From CAZLMW01 sp964560875 (GTDB lineage Bacteria > Myxococcota_A > UBA9042), in the NCBI GenBank assembly GCA_964560875.1, contig CAZLMW010000026.1, forward strand, positions 1 through 64,000: a stretch of 64,000 nucleotides of DNA. The letters are read 5' to 3'. The notes beneath the pieces are model-generated. The model saw only the letters and a program-made list of their open reading frames with translations, made no database searches and was not told the origin of the DNA. Positions 26,744 to 35,845 of the stretch are shown here, one piece after another. Both the position numbers and the translations under genes were made by a program. The first letter of the stretch is position 1, and the number at the start of each line of letters is the position of its first letter.

Positions 26744-29700
26744 ATGCCGACTGCTTTCGGCGACCGTACGGACGGTTGCGTGCGCCTGTTGGCGCTTGTC
26801 GCAATCCCGGCGGCCGCGCTCATTCTCGTTTCCTGTGGCGACGAACCAAACGACGCGCAAGAAGGAACGAGCGACACGGTTTCGGCGCCCGCCGACGTTG
26901 CTGCGTGCACGTGCGACGCGAGCAAGGACACGCCTTGCCTTCGCAACCGCTGCCAACCCGACCGGTCCTGCAAAATGGTCCCCGAGCCCAAGGGCGTACC
27001 TTGCAGCGACGGCAAACCGTGCACGATCGGCGACGCCTGTGACGCGGGCAAGTGCGCAGCCGGCAGCTTCTCGGCCTGCGAGTGCCAGGAAACCACGGAC
27101 TGCAAGGACGACGGCGATAAGTGCAACGGCGCGGTCTTCTGCGACAAGGCCATCCTGCCGTGGCGCTGCCGAACCAAGCCTGGAACCGCGGTCACATGCT
27201 CGTCTGGCGATGCGCTTTGCCAGGTCGCAGCCTGCGATCCGAAGACCGGCAAGTGCACAACAACCAACCGCCCGGACACGACGCCCTGCGACGACGGCGA
27301 CAAGTGCACCAAGAACGACGCCTGCAAGGTGGGCAAGGACGGCAAATCAGCCTGCACCGGCCTGCAGACCTGCAGCTGCAAGACGACGGCCGATTGCGCC
27401 GCGGTCGACGACGGCAACCCGTGCAATGGCGTTCACTTCTGCGACACGAAGAAGGGCAAGTGCGAGGTCAACGCCGCGTCCATCATCACGTGTCCAGCGG
27501 GCAAGGCCGGCCCGTGCATCGTCAACGCATGCAACGAGTCGACCGGGCTGTGCGGCCCCAAACCCGCCAAGATGGGCACGACATGCGATGACGACGACAA
27601 GTGCACCAGCGGCGATCGCTGCAACGCCGGGGTGTGCGCGCCCGGCACCAACGCGTGCCTGTGCAAGAAGGACGCCGACTGCGAAAAGCACGATGACGGC
27701 AACAAGTGCAACGGCCTGCAGTTCTGCGAACAGAAGTCGGGCACATGCAAGCCCAACCCGGCCAGCCTGGTGACGTGCCAATCGGTCAAGGACAGCGACT
27801 GCGCGCACAACGTCTGTCAGCCCGGAACGGGCAAATGCGCGATGCGACCGCGCGCCGAAGTCACGTTCGTTTGCACCGACACGCTCGACGCCAAGGGCAA
27901 GCCCGCCAAGGCGTGTAAATGGCGCATGAAGCTGCCAGGAGACGCGATTGATAAGGGTCCTTACATTTGCGACGACGGCGACTCGTGTACCAGCGGCGAG
28001 GCCTGCAAGGGGATGACCTGCAAGGCGTCCGCGGTGACGTGCAAATGCAAATCCAACGCCGACTGCGAAGGCAAGGACGACGGCAACCTGTGCAACGGCA
28101 CGTGGTACTGCGACAAGTCGCTCAAGGTCGCGGCGTGCGTGTTCAACAAGGCCTCGGTCGTGTTCTGCAAGAAGAGCGACGACTCGGCGTGCCTCAAGGC
28201 GCAGTGCGATCCCAAGACCGGCAAGTGCGGCCTGCAACCGGTCAAGGCAGGCGCCAAGTGTGTCGGCGATGCCTGCAAGCTCACGGCCACGTGCGACGGC
28301 AAGGGCAGCTGTGCGGGGACCGCCAAGAAGTGCGACGACGGAAACGAATGTACCCAGGACAGCTGCGACCCCAAGAGCGGCTGCGTGCACGCGGCGAAGA
28401 TGTGCAACGACGGCAACGCGTGCACGGCGGATACCTGTGACAAGAAGAAGGGCACGTGCAGCTTCTCGGCCGGCGCGATGGAGGCCAAGATCTGCAACGC
28501 AGACAGCGACGCCTGCACGGTCAACGACACCTGCACCAAGGGCCTCTGTACGGCGGGTACGAAGGCCGTCTGCAAGATGAAGCTCGCCCCCTGTGAAGCC
28601 GCCCAATGCGTCGGCACCGGGGCGAACAGCTTCAAGTGCATCGCCGTCGCCAAGAAAGACGGTGCGCCCTGCGAGGACGCCGACCCGTGCACCTTCGGTT
28701 CGATGTGCAAAGCCGGCCAATGCGGCAAGGGCACCAAGCAGAAGCTCTTTCACCGCATCCTGAACACGGGCTTCGGACGTACGGAGTTCTACGCCGTCGC
28801 GCGCTCGAGCCTGGGCAAACTGCTCTGGGGTGGCGTGCGCTACGCCAAGGACGGCAAGAGCTTCACCGGGTTCGTGTACGAGACCGACGACCGCGGACAC
28901 GGCACCGGGCAGACCGCGACGTGGACGAACTACACGTCGACAGAAGACCACGGCCGGGTGACCGACGTCGCGGTCGATGCGCTCGGGCACTGGGTGGTGG
29001 TCCTCAATGGCACGCCCAAGGGCCAACAGCGGCGCCTGGTGATCGAGCGACGCCACGGAACGTCGTTCAAGGGACTGTCGCAAGCGCTGCTCGGGCCGAA
29101 GGACTCGAAGATGACCGGGCACGCTGTCGCGGCGCTCAGCGACGGTTCGCTGGTGGTAGTCGGGACCCATCACCCCAAGACCTCGTCGAAGTGGGCGCCG
29201 TACATCGCTTTGGTGGACAAGAACCAGACTGTGACCTGGGAGATCGCGTCCAAGCCCGGCATGAAGGCATCTTACCGCGATGTCGCCGTCGACGCCGACG
29301 GAACGATCGTCGCCGCTGGAACGCATCGAACCGGCACCGGCTACAACTCTGTTGGGTTGCTGCGCTTCCATGCAACGTCCGGCAAGGTCACCAAGGCGGT
29401 GACGTTCCTCGCGGGGGGACAATGGAATGACGTTGTCGCCGTCAAATCCCACCCCAAGGGCGGTCACGTCGTGGCCGGCACCGCCTCGGGTAGCGGAATC
29501 GCGGGGGGGTTCGTCGCGCGCTTGAACGCTGGTGGCGCCGTCACCTGGCAGCGCAAATTCCCGCTTGAGGTCTTTCCCAGCGACCTGCATGTGGACGACA
29601 ACGGCTTCATCGCAACCACCACGACAAAGAAGCTGAAGAGCGGCTCAGCCGTCGCCGGCATGGCGATCCTGGATACGTTTGGCAACGCGATCCGAACGCC

Positions 29701-31276
29701 AGCATACGCCAGCATCCACGACGGCGCGCTGGGGGGGATGACGGCCCTGCCCGACGGTTCGATGGCGTTGGCCGGCGGGCTGTTGTTGTCGGGGACGCGA
29801 CGCGCCCAGATGATGCGGGTCGACACGTGGGGGCACCAGAGCTGCAGCGAATCCGGCGGCTGCCTGGACCTGCCGCCGAACAAGTGCGACGACGGCAACC
29901 CGTGCACCATCGACGTCTGCATCGGCACGAAAGGGTGCAAGCACGTCGCGGCCGAGGGAATCGCCTGCGCCGCACCCAATAGCTGTTCATTGGAGGGCCG
30001 CTGCACGAAGGGCAAGTGCGTGCACGGCAAGCTGGCCCGGTTGTACCGCAACAGCGCGCCGACGTCCTTGGCCACGCTCGTCGCTACCGTTTCGACCGGC
30101 GGTGACGACCAGACCGTCATCGGAACGACATCGGCCGGCAGGTTGCGCGTTGTTCGCGCCGACGCCTACGGCAAGCTGTATTTCGACGCGCCAGTGGGCA
30201 ACGTGGTGCACGACAAGATCCTCGACGCCCATGCGCTGCAGGGAGGCCTCGTCGTTATCGGCCAGCTCAAGGGCAGCAAGGATTTGACGATGTACGGAGT
30301 GACCGACACGCACAAGGTGGTTTGGGCCGAGAAGACATGCGATAGCAAGCTTCACACGTGCGCGAATGCGTTCCTCTACGAGCGCGGCCTGTCCGCGATG
30401 CGGTCGGTGGTTTCCTTGATCGGCAAGTCGGGTCCTACGCTCAGGGTCATCCGCCTGAACACGGGGACGCCGAAGACGCCGATCGTCTCGTCCGTCGACG
30501 TGCCGTTCACGATGAAATACCAGTACCTGTACGCGATGAATGCGCTGCGTACGTCCGACGACGGCAGCTTCATATGTGGCGCGGCGCCGACGTATTCAAA
30601 CGGTCCCAAGACGGTTCGGCCGGCCGGGTTCGTCGCGCGCCTCGACGCCAACAACAAGCCCGTGTACGCCAAGCTGTACGGCGGCTCCAACCACTTCAGC
30701 GCGCTGACCCACTGCGCGGCGATGACGCACACGACCGGCTTCATTGCGGTTGGGGAGTTCAAGAAGACAGCAACCTCCACCACCGGCATCGACGTCCGGC
30801 ACATCTCGCTCTCGGGCAAGGAGCTGTACAGGAGCGAAATCAGCGACGGCGGGACGTATGCCGTGATGGGGCTGGCCACGCGGGCCGATGGGTTGAACCT
30901 GCTCACCTTGATGCGAGCCGCCTCCTCGGGCCAGGCGCCGTCGTTGCAGATCCTCGGCCTGCGCGCCGACCTGCGAAAGACCGTCTGGAAGCGCAGCCTG
31001 CCTGGGCTCCCCGGCCAGGCCTACCTCAATCGAAGAGCCGCCAACCTCAACGATCGGGGCGGGGTGAACCTCGTCGCCCGCCGCGTCATCGCGGGCAAGA
31101 CGATGCTCGACCTGGTGCGAACGGACCGGTGGGGCTATTGGGACTGCGGCGACGCCGGCAAGTGCGCGGGCGCTTCTCTCAAGACGTGCGTCGATGGGAA
31201 GACCTGCACGCTCGACCTGTGCGACGCGTCCGGCGGCTGCAACTACCAGCCTCTGTCCGAGAAGTGCAGCGAATAA
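26744..31276 (+). CDS. Giant Cys-rich lipoprotein with two beta-propeller regions
   Basis: 1510 residues from ATG 26744 (GGAG upstream); lipobox ILVSC at Cys31. Residues about 47-660 are a run of CDDGDKCT-type disulfide modules with regular CKxxxDC and KCNGxxFC units. Residues about 666-1030 and 1096-1456 are two beta-propeller-like regions made of repeated blades (for example VTDVAVDALGHWVVVLNG, YRDVAVDADGTIVAAGTH). Cys modules separate them (about 1035-1092) and end the chain (about 1466-1510, ending EKCSE). It is a smaller cousin of the protein at 49728-53363, without the fibrinogen-like end. The function is unknown; it probably forms a long rod with binding propellers on the cell surface. 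Confidence 0.8.
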   Translation: MPTAFGDRTDGCVRLLALVAIPAAALILVSCGDEPNDAQEGTSDTVSAPADVAACTCDASKDTPCLRNRCQPDRSCKMVPEPKGVPCSDGKPCTIGDACDAGKCAAGSFSACECQETTDCKDDGDKCNGAVFCDKAILPWRCRTKPGTAVTCSSGDALCQVAACDPKTGKCTTTNRPDTTPCDDGDKCTKNDACKVGKDGKSACTGLQTCSCKTTADCAAVDDGNPCNGVHFCDTKKGKCEVNAASIITCPAGKAGPCIVNACNESTGLCGPKPAKMGTTCDDDDKCTSGDRCNAGVCAPGTNACLCKKDADCEKHDDGNKCNGLQFCEQKSGTCKPNPASLVTCQSVKDSDCAHNVCQPGTGKCAMRPRAEVTFVCTDTLDAKGKPAKACKWRMKLPGDAIDKGPYICDDGDSCTSGEACKGMTCKASAVTCKCKSNADCEGKDDGNLCNGTWYCDKSLKVAACVFNKASVVFCKKSDDSACLKAQCDPKTGKCGLQPVKAGAKCVGDACKLTATCDGKGSCAGTAKKCDDGNECTQDSCDPKSGCVHAAKMCNDGNACTADTCDKKKGTCSFSAGAMEAKICNADSDACTVNDTCTKGLCTAGTKAVCKMKLAPCEAAQCVGTGANSFKCIAVAKKDGAPCEDADPCTFGSMCKAGQCGKGTKQKLFHRILNTGFGRTEFYAVARSSLGKLLWGGVRYAKDGKSFTGFVYETDDRGHGTGQTATWTNYTSTEDHGRVTDVAVDALGHWVVVLNGTPKGQQRRLVIERRHGTSFKGLSQALLGPKDSKMTGHAVAALSDGSLVVVGTHHPKTSSKWAPYIALVDKNQTVTWEIASKPGMKASYRDVAVDADGTIVAAGTHRTGTGYNSVGLLRFHATSGKVTKAVTFLAGGQWNDVVAVKSHPKGGHVVAGTASGSGIAGGFVARLNAGGAVTWQRKFPLEVFPSDLHVDDNGFIATTTTKKLKSGSAVAGMAILDTFGNAIRTPAYASIHDGALGGMTALPDGSMALAGGLLLSGTRRAQMMRVDTWGHQSCSESGGCLDLPPNKCDDGNPCTIDVCIGTKGCKHVAAEGIACAAPNSCSLEGRCTKGKCVHGKLARLYRNSAPTSLATLVATVSTGGDDQTVIGTTSAGRLRVVRADAYGKLYFDAPVGNVVHDKILDAHALQGGLVVIGQLKGSKDLTMYGVTDTHKVVWAEKTCDSKLHTCANAFLYERGLSAMRSVVSLIGKSGPTLRVIRLNTGTPKTPIVSSVDVPFTMKYQYLYAMNALRTSDDGSFICGAAPTYSNGPKTVRPAGFVARLDANNKPVYAKLYGGSNHFSALTHCAAMTHTTGFIAVGEFKKTATSTTGIDVRHISLSGKELYRSEISDGGTYAVMGLATRADGLNLLTLMRAASSGQAPSLQILGLRADLRKTVWKRSLPGLPGQAYLNRRAANLNDRGGVNLVARRVIAGKTMLDLVRTDRWGYWDCGDAGKCAGASLKTCVDGKTCTLDLCDASGGCNYQPLSEKCSE

Positions 31277-31297
31277 ACGGCACACCAACCCGCAGAC

Positions 31298-31558
31298 TCA
31301 GCGCGTCCTGAACATCGTCGCGTCGCCGACCGAGATCTTGTGCAAGCAGCGCGCCGATTCGCCTTCGCATGACGCCAACACCGCGTCCATGGCGCCGATG
31401 AGGTGGGCATAAGGCACAGCATCGCCGCTCATGACCATGACGCGGGTGTTGTGTTTGTCCGGCAACCCCGCCGCAAGCTGAACCAACGCCTCGGACAGCC
31501 GAGCGGACGCGGGGTGTGATCCGGCCGGGCGGCGACAGTTGAATGGGCAAAAGATCAC
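31298..31558 (-). pseudogene. ExbD/TolR-like C-terminal remnant
   Basis: About 86 codons, best possible start GTG 31558. The sequence ARLSEALVQLAAGLPDKHNT, then RVMVMSGDAVPYAHLIGAMD, resembles the periplasmic domain of ExbD/TolR proton-channel subunits. The N-terminal membrane helix with its essential Asp is absent, so it cannot work as such. It lies directly behind the outer-membrane-like gene at 31588. Confidence 0.45.
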
Positions 31559-31587
31559 CCCCCCGAGTCTGCGTTTGGCGCGGGCTC

Positions 31588-32547
31588 TCAGAGCGTGATT
31601 CCGAGCCGGAAGTCGATGACTGGACCCGTTGACGCATCGCCCTGGGGGCCGACCGCATAGACGCCGCGAATGTCGGCGGTCCAGATGTCCAGCCGGCCCG
31701 TCAACCCCACGGCGAAGAGGACGCGCATGGCCGTCATCACATCGGTTGTACCGCCCGGGAAGTTGTACGGCGTCTCGGTCATCGCGAGGACGCCGCCCAC
31801 TGCGAAATGCTCGGAAAGTTGGCCGCTGAGACCGATGCCTCCGTTGAAGACGGCGATGTATTCGTTGCTCATCGCATGGACCCGAACCTTGGGAGGCGGA
31901 TCGTCGACGTCTGGCGCCGACGTTTGCTTGCCCTTGGTCAGAACGAACCACAGCGCGTCCGCGGTGAGGCTCCCGTCCGAACAATTCGTGCACTTGTAGT
32001 CGACTTGCCAGATGTCTGTGATGGCGAGCCCCGCGTGGACGCTCAACGTCAACGGCACACGGGGCAGCCGCTTGTTCAGCCGCAGCCCGGTGCCGACCAC
32101 CCACTGCTGCGCCTGCTCAGACGATGGAGCGCGCACGGCAGGCGTCTGCAAAGGAGCGGCCCATTCGAGGCTCGAAACGGCAACGGCGGCGCCGATCTCG
32201 ATGAAATCGGCGATTCCCACCCGCAACGCGCCGCCGAGCTGGAGAACTGGGACGTACGTGTCGATCAGTCCCGCGCTGCCGGTGAGCGTTTCATCGGGAT
32301 CGGCTACCGTCTCGGGGCCGGACACGGATGTCGGTCGCCAGCTGCCAAGAGCCTGCAGGCGGACGTCTCCCTTGCGCAACGGATTGACGCCGGTCAATGG
32401 GGCCTGGGTCATGGGGACAAGCGCGTTACGCCGAAGCATCCGGACCGGCCCACAGCCGACGCAAACGGCAACGACCGCCAATAATGCGGCGGCCACGAGG
32501 GCGGATGGCACTCTCGATGAGGCGTGTTCGACGGTCGATGCGGACAT
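31588..32547 (-). CDS. Probable outer-membrane-associated protein of unknown function
   Basis: 319 residues with an export signal and a possible lipobox (VAVCVGCGP). Much of the chain is alternating beta strands with repeated GxGLxxxxxL patterns (VVGTGLRLNKRLPRVPLTLS, FNGGIGLSGQLSEHFAVGGV) and it ends FRLGITL, as in small outer-membrane barrels. A Cys pair (CTNC) sits in a loop. I do not recognise the family. Confidence 0.55.
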   Translation of the reverse strand: MSASTVEHASSRVPSALVAAALLAVVAVCVGCGPVRMLRRNALVPMTQAPLTGVNPLRKGDVRLQALGSWRPTSVSGPETVADPDETLTGSAGLIDTYVPVLQLGGALRVGIADFIEIGAAVAVSSLEWAAPLQTPAVRAPSSEQAQQWVVGTGLRLNKRLPRVPLTLSVHAGLAITDIWQVDYKCTNCSDGSLTADALWFVLTKGKQTSAPDVDDPPPKVRVHAMSNEYIAVFNGGIGLSGQLSEHFAVGGVLAMTETPYNFPGGTTDVMTAMRVLFAVGLTGRLDIWTADIRGVYAVGPQGDASTGPVIDFRLGITL

Positions 32548-32667
32548 CTAACGGCCAAAATACCACGCGCTGGCGTCGGCGAGCGAGCGCCGCGTTACCG
32601 TCAAGCTTGAGGCGTCTCAATCCGGCGCGATGACAAGGGCGACATGCGCATGGAGGCCGGGGCAACC

Positions 32668-32787
32668 ATGAGCCGCCGAGCTGCGGTGCCGGCGCTGCTT
32701 GTGCTCGCGCTGGTCTGCACGCCGCGGGGAGCCTTCGCGGACCAGCCCAAACAGGCCCACCATTGCGATCGAGGTCCAGCAGCGTAA
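32668..32787 (+). CDS. Very short secreted peptide or truncated gene start
   Basis: 39 codons with a textbook signal peptide (MSRRAAVPALLVLALVCTP, cut near GAFA-DQ) and only 15 residues after it (DQPKQAHHCDRGPAA) before TAA. A GGAGG-like site lies 11 bases upstream. Either the gene encodes a tiny exported peptide or it is the 5' stub of a gene deleted by the membrane-protein gene next to it; I favour the stub. Confidence 0.35.
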   Translation: MSRRAAVPALLVLALVCTPRGAFADQPKQAHHCDRGPAA

Positions 32788-32811
32788 AGGCGGGGGTGCA
32801 AAGCAGAGGGG

Positions 32812-33369
32812 CTATTCGACGCCCACGAGCGATTCGTAGCCGATCGTGTACGCGATGGCCGTGATCGGTCCGGTCACCAGCACGCCGACGACGATGGCGT
32901 TGCCCAAGATGTTGGCAAAGGCGCCAACGATGACGAGCAGCAGTACGTTGAGCGGTTCGGCGAGGACGATCTGCACGCTGGCCTTGATCGCTTCGACCGG
33001 ACCCGCCGGACGGTAGGACAGCTCGTGGAAGGCGAACGTGAACAGCAAGATGAGCGCGATACCCGGCAGGACCAGGAAGATGAAACCGAGCGTGACGGCG
33101 ATACCCATGAGGATCCCCGTCAGCAGCGCCGGCACGAGGATGTCGCCAAACGCCCACAGCTGGTCGATCTTCGGCTCATCGCCCGCCATGCCGGTGCGGA
33201 TCATGTTGATATAGTTGACCGCGAGCGGCCCGGCGAGGATGCCGAGCGTCAATGTGCCGACGACCGCGACCAGGATGAAGGCGAGGATGTAGGGCACCGG
33301 GTACTTGATGAACAGGTCCCAGGCGCCCTTGAACGAATCGGTGATGAAGGCTTCGACGTTGTCGGACAT
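32812..33369 (-). CDS. Four-helix inner-membrane protein of unknown function
   Basis: 185 residues, ATG with GGAGG upstream. Four hydrophobic segments (YILAFILVAVVGTLTLGILA, ILMGIAVTLGFIFLVLPGIA, NVLLLVIVGAFANILGNAIV, and the last near ITAIAYTIG) and a hydrophilic middle are typical of the small integral-membrane family related to glycerophosphodiesterase membrane domains and DUF4013-like proteins. No catalytic residues are recognisable. Confidence 0.65.
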   Translation of the reverse strand: MSDNVEAFITDSFKGAWDLFIKYPVPYILAFILVAVVGTLTLGILAGPLAVNYINMIRTGMAGDEPKIDQLWAFGDILVPALLTGILMGIAVTLGFIFLVLPGIALILLFTFAFHELSYRPAGPVEAIKASVQIVLAEPLNVLLLVIVGAFANILGNAIVVGVLVTGPITAIAYTIGYESLVGVE

Positions 33370-33461
33370 GGCTGCAGGTCCTCCGAGTGGAGTGGGTGAC
33401 GTCGCGGACGACGGACGGAGTAAGCGGTTGCAACCACGCTAGCACGGGTGCGCGAATCATT

Positions 33462-33807
33462 CCCGCGCATGAGGTGGAGCTGCTGCGAGCCGGTGAGCCA
33501 GAAGTCACCAGCTCGCTGCCCGGTGTCGATCGCCATCTTGATGAGGGGCGGCAGCTGCGGCGCATATTGGACCTCGTCGATCAACAACGGCGCGGGAAAC
33601 CGACGCAAGAACAGCGCAGGCTCGTCTCGGGCAAGGGCCGCCATGACGGGGTCGTCGAGCGTGACGTAGTTGCGAGTGTCCCGCGCGAGGTGACGCAGGA
33701 GACTGGGCTTGCCGACCTGCCGGGGACCGGTCACGAGCACCACGGGAAAGTGAGTGCCTGACCTTATGACGGCGGCTTTCGAGGGCCTCGATCATCGGTG
33801 CGTCCAT
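33462..33807 (-). pseudogene. AAA_14-type ATPase fragment, frameshifted and truncated
   Basis: The start MDAPMIEAL is in one frame and KAAVIRSGTHFPVVLVTGPR continues in another, so an indel lies near 33780. The rest is the N-terminal half of an AAA_14-type ATPase: P-loop GPRQVGKPSLL (Pro replaces the usual Thr/Ser), Walker B PLLIDEVQYAP and sensor FWLTGSQQLHLMRG. It stops at about 33462 where the sequence becomes unrelated. The full family has about 400 residues including a DUF4143 domain, which is missing. Confidence 0.7.
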
Positions 33808-33864
33808 TCGGACTCCACGATGGTCTGGGTTGTTGTTTCGTTGAGGGGCCGGCGCCCGGGCCCT

Positions 33865-33894
33865 GGTGCCAAAAACGTGTCATTTTTCGGCACC
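33865..33894. terminator. A/T-rich stem-loop between broken genes
   Basis: ggtgccaaaaa pairs with tttttcggcacc (one bulge) around cgtgtca. The U-rich arm is inside the stem, so it resembles a bidirectional terminator only loosely. Confidence 0.3.
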
Positions 33895-34003
33895 TTCCCA
33901 CAGCGTGCGGCGCACTTGCGCCTTGCGTCCCTCGGCCTCTCGCCTCGGTCCGTGGACCAAACGATGATCGCCGCCGCTTCGAGGCTTCTGGGGAGGGCGG
34001 TCT

Positions 34004-34345
34004 TCACGAAGGAATGCGTCCAATGTGCAGTTGGAATGCAGATTGGACGCTTTTCTGGCGCAGGGTAAGAGGGATTGGCTGACGTGCGCTTGCGGACGCG
34101 TTTCTATTGGGAAGACCGGTCGAAGCATTCCCAGTCTCCAAACCGCTGCGCTTGCTCCGCCACTGGGCGGCATTCTTCGGGTCCTCCGCCTGGGCCGTCG
34201 TCTTGGCGTCCTCCTTGGGGGCGACGTCCGGCTTGTTGGCCTCGCCATGAGCGAGCGCAGGAACCGCGAGAACAACGACCGTGCAAAGCCGAAGCAACCT
34301 GACGAACCGGGCGCGCTTCAACGACGCTCCACCGAAACGAACCAT
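34004..34345 (-). CDS. Small exported protein, possibly truncated
   Basis: 113 codons; ATG with GGAG seven bases upstream and a good signal peptide (FVRLLRLCTVVVLAVPALAH, then GEANKPD). The mature part is a charged, Ala/Lys-rich segment (APKEDAKTTAQAEDPKNAAQ). The last 20 codons run through a 14-bp inverted repeat that looks like a plus-strand terminator, so the natural 3' end may have been replaced. The function is unknown. Confidence 0.4.
   Translation of the reverse strand: MVRFGGASLKRARFVRLLRLCTVVVLAVPALAHGEANKPDVAPKEDAKTTAQAEDPKNAAQWRSKRSGLETGNASTGLPNRNASASARQPIPLTLRQKSVQSAFQLHIGRIPS
34016..34054 (+). terminator. Rho-independent terminator-like hairpin
   Basis: gcgtccaatgtgca (34016-34029) pairs with tgcagattggacgc (34037-34050, one mismatch) around a 7-base loop and is followed by TTTT on the plus strand. 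No intact plus-strand gene ends here, so it may be left from a deleted gene. Confidence 0.5.
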
Positions 34346-34907
34346 GACACTCTCCTACACGTCTGGCCGCAGCGCCCCGTGGTCAAAAAGCCACGCGCGA
34401 TCCGCGCATTCTCCAAGTGAAGACTCGGAAGCAGCCGTCTTGTTAATACGCCAATGGTTGATCTGATCGGCATTGCAGTCAACGATTCCACGGGCCGACG
34501 GCGGTGTATGGCGTTCCGCGCCAGAGTCCCCAGGTCAGCGGGGCTGTTCGGTCCAGCAACGCTACGGCCCCGCCGTGCGTTGCCCTCGTTCGCGCGTCCC
34601 CACCGTCCCAGAGCCCTCCGGCCCCGGAACAAGGCGGAGAGCCCGCGGCTCGATGTCGGTGAGGGCTCCTGACCGTGGCCGGGCGCGAAGTTTCGTTGCG
34701 GCTGCGTGAAAGGCGGCGGTCGGGAGCGGTCGACCGGCATCGGTTTGCGGGTTGTGGTGCCGACGTTGCACATTCCCCGGCTCTCATCCGCTTTCCGGCC
34801 TCCGAGAATCCGCCATCTGCCATTTCCGGTTCCGCCATTCGGCCGCCGCCGCCGACTCGGTCTCCGAACCCGACCGGCACGACGCGCCAGCGGCGTGCTC
34901 CGACGCT
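34346..34907. other. 562-bp stretch with no recognisable gene
   Basis: Several frames are open, as expected at this base composition, but none has a good start or family features. I see no repeat, terminator or RNA structure of note. It separates the TetR gene end from the small exported gene. Confidence 0.5.
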
Positions 34908-35630
34908 TCAAGTCGGCTTGGCGGCCTGCAAGCGGTCGAGCACGGCGTCGACCAGCCAGTGAATGTGCGCGCGCCGGTCATCGATCGCGCACTCGGCGAG
35001 CGGGTCATCGGGCCAGACGTCAACGAGCACGGGCGCGTAGGTGAAGTAGTTGATGACGGCGCCGGCGATGGTGAGGAAAAACTGGCGCGCGGCCAACGGG
35101 CCATCGGCAAACGTGACGTCTGCTAGCGCGTTTTCGGTCCACTGGAAGAGCGGCGCGAGGTTGCGCGCGATGAGATGGTTGTGGGTCCCCGCGCTGGCGA
35201 TCTGCCCCTGGACGAGGCGCGGCCAACGGCGATTGGTGTTGATGAAATCGATGTACGCGTCGATCACACCGTGGAGCCGTTCGCGCACGGTGCCGCACGC
35301 GTCGAAGGCGTCCTTGAGCGCGCGGGCGTGGGCGTCGTAGTAGCGCTCCAACACGATCGCGAACAGCTCGGCCATGCTGCCGTAGTAATAGAAGACGAGC
35401 GCCTTGTTCACGTCGGCCGCCTCCGCGATATCGCGGGCGCTGGTGCCGTCGTAGCCCTGCTCGCCAAAGAGCGTGTCGGCCGCTTCGAGGATGCGCTGCT
35501 TGCGGTCCTCGTGATCGACACGTTTGCCGCCCTTTCGTGCCGGCGAGCGGCGCTTTGACGACTTTTTGGACGCCTTCCCGGACGCCTTCTTCGACGCCGT
35601 GTTTGTCGCGCGCGAACGGTCGCCTGCCAT
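34908..35630 (-). CDS. TetR-family transcriptional regulator
   Basis: 240 residues from ATG 35630 (GGAGG upstream). A Lys/Ser/Ala-rich N-terminal tail of about 40 residues precedes the TetR helix-turn-helix (KQRILEAADTLFGEQGYDGT, ARDIAEAADVNKALVFYYYG). The C-terminal ligand domain is about 150 residues. The gene is divergent from the thiamine-diphosphate enzyme at 35846. A 29-bp near-perfect palindrome sits over that gene's promoter, so this protein very probably represses the operon until a ligand binds. Confidence 0.92.
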   Translation of the reverse strand: MAGDRSRATNTASKKASGKASKKSSKRRSPARKGGKRVDHEDRKQRILEAADTLFGEQGYDGTSARDIAEAADVNKALVFYYYGSMAELFAIVLERYYDAHARALKDAFDACGTVRERLHGVIDAYIDFINTNRRWPRLVQGQIASAGTHNHLIARNLAPLFQWTENALADVTFADGPLAARQFFLTIAGAVINYFTYAPVLVDVWPDDPLAECAIDDRRAHIHWLVDAVLDRLQAAKPT

Positions 35631-35714
35631 CTCGAGAACCTCCGCGGTGCAAGCCTTGATGAGCGGGCCGGACACAGCCACGCGACGGCACTGTCGCACG
35701 GAATCTCGGGATTG

Positions 35715-35743
35715 TTAACCGAACGGTTTGACCGATCGGTTAA
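35715..35743. promoter_or_regulatory. TetR operator palindrome
   Basis: ttaaccgaacggt and accgatcggttaa form 13-bp arms with one mismatch around ttg. It lies 85 bp from the regulator start and covers the -35 region of the divergent operon. Confidence 0.8.
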
Positions 35744-35756
35744 AGTCCGCTATACC
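35728..35756 (+). promoter_or_regulatory. Sigma-70 type promoter of the TPP/SDR operon
   Basis: TTGACC (35728-35733), a 17-bp spacer and TATACC (35751-35756). The -35 hexamer is inside the TetR palindrome, so repressor and polymerase should compete. Confidence 0.7.
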
Positions 35757-35845
35757 TTCTCTCACCTGGCGACAACAAGGCCGCTCGGACCGCAACGGGC
35801 CGCCGCAACGAAAAGCAGACAAGCGCAACTCAGACGGAGACAGAC

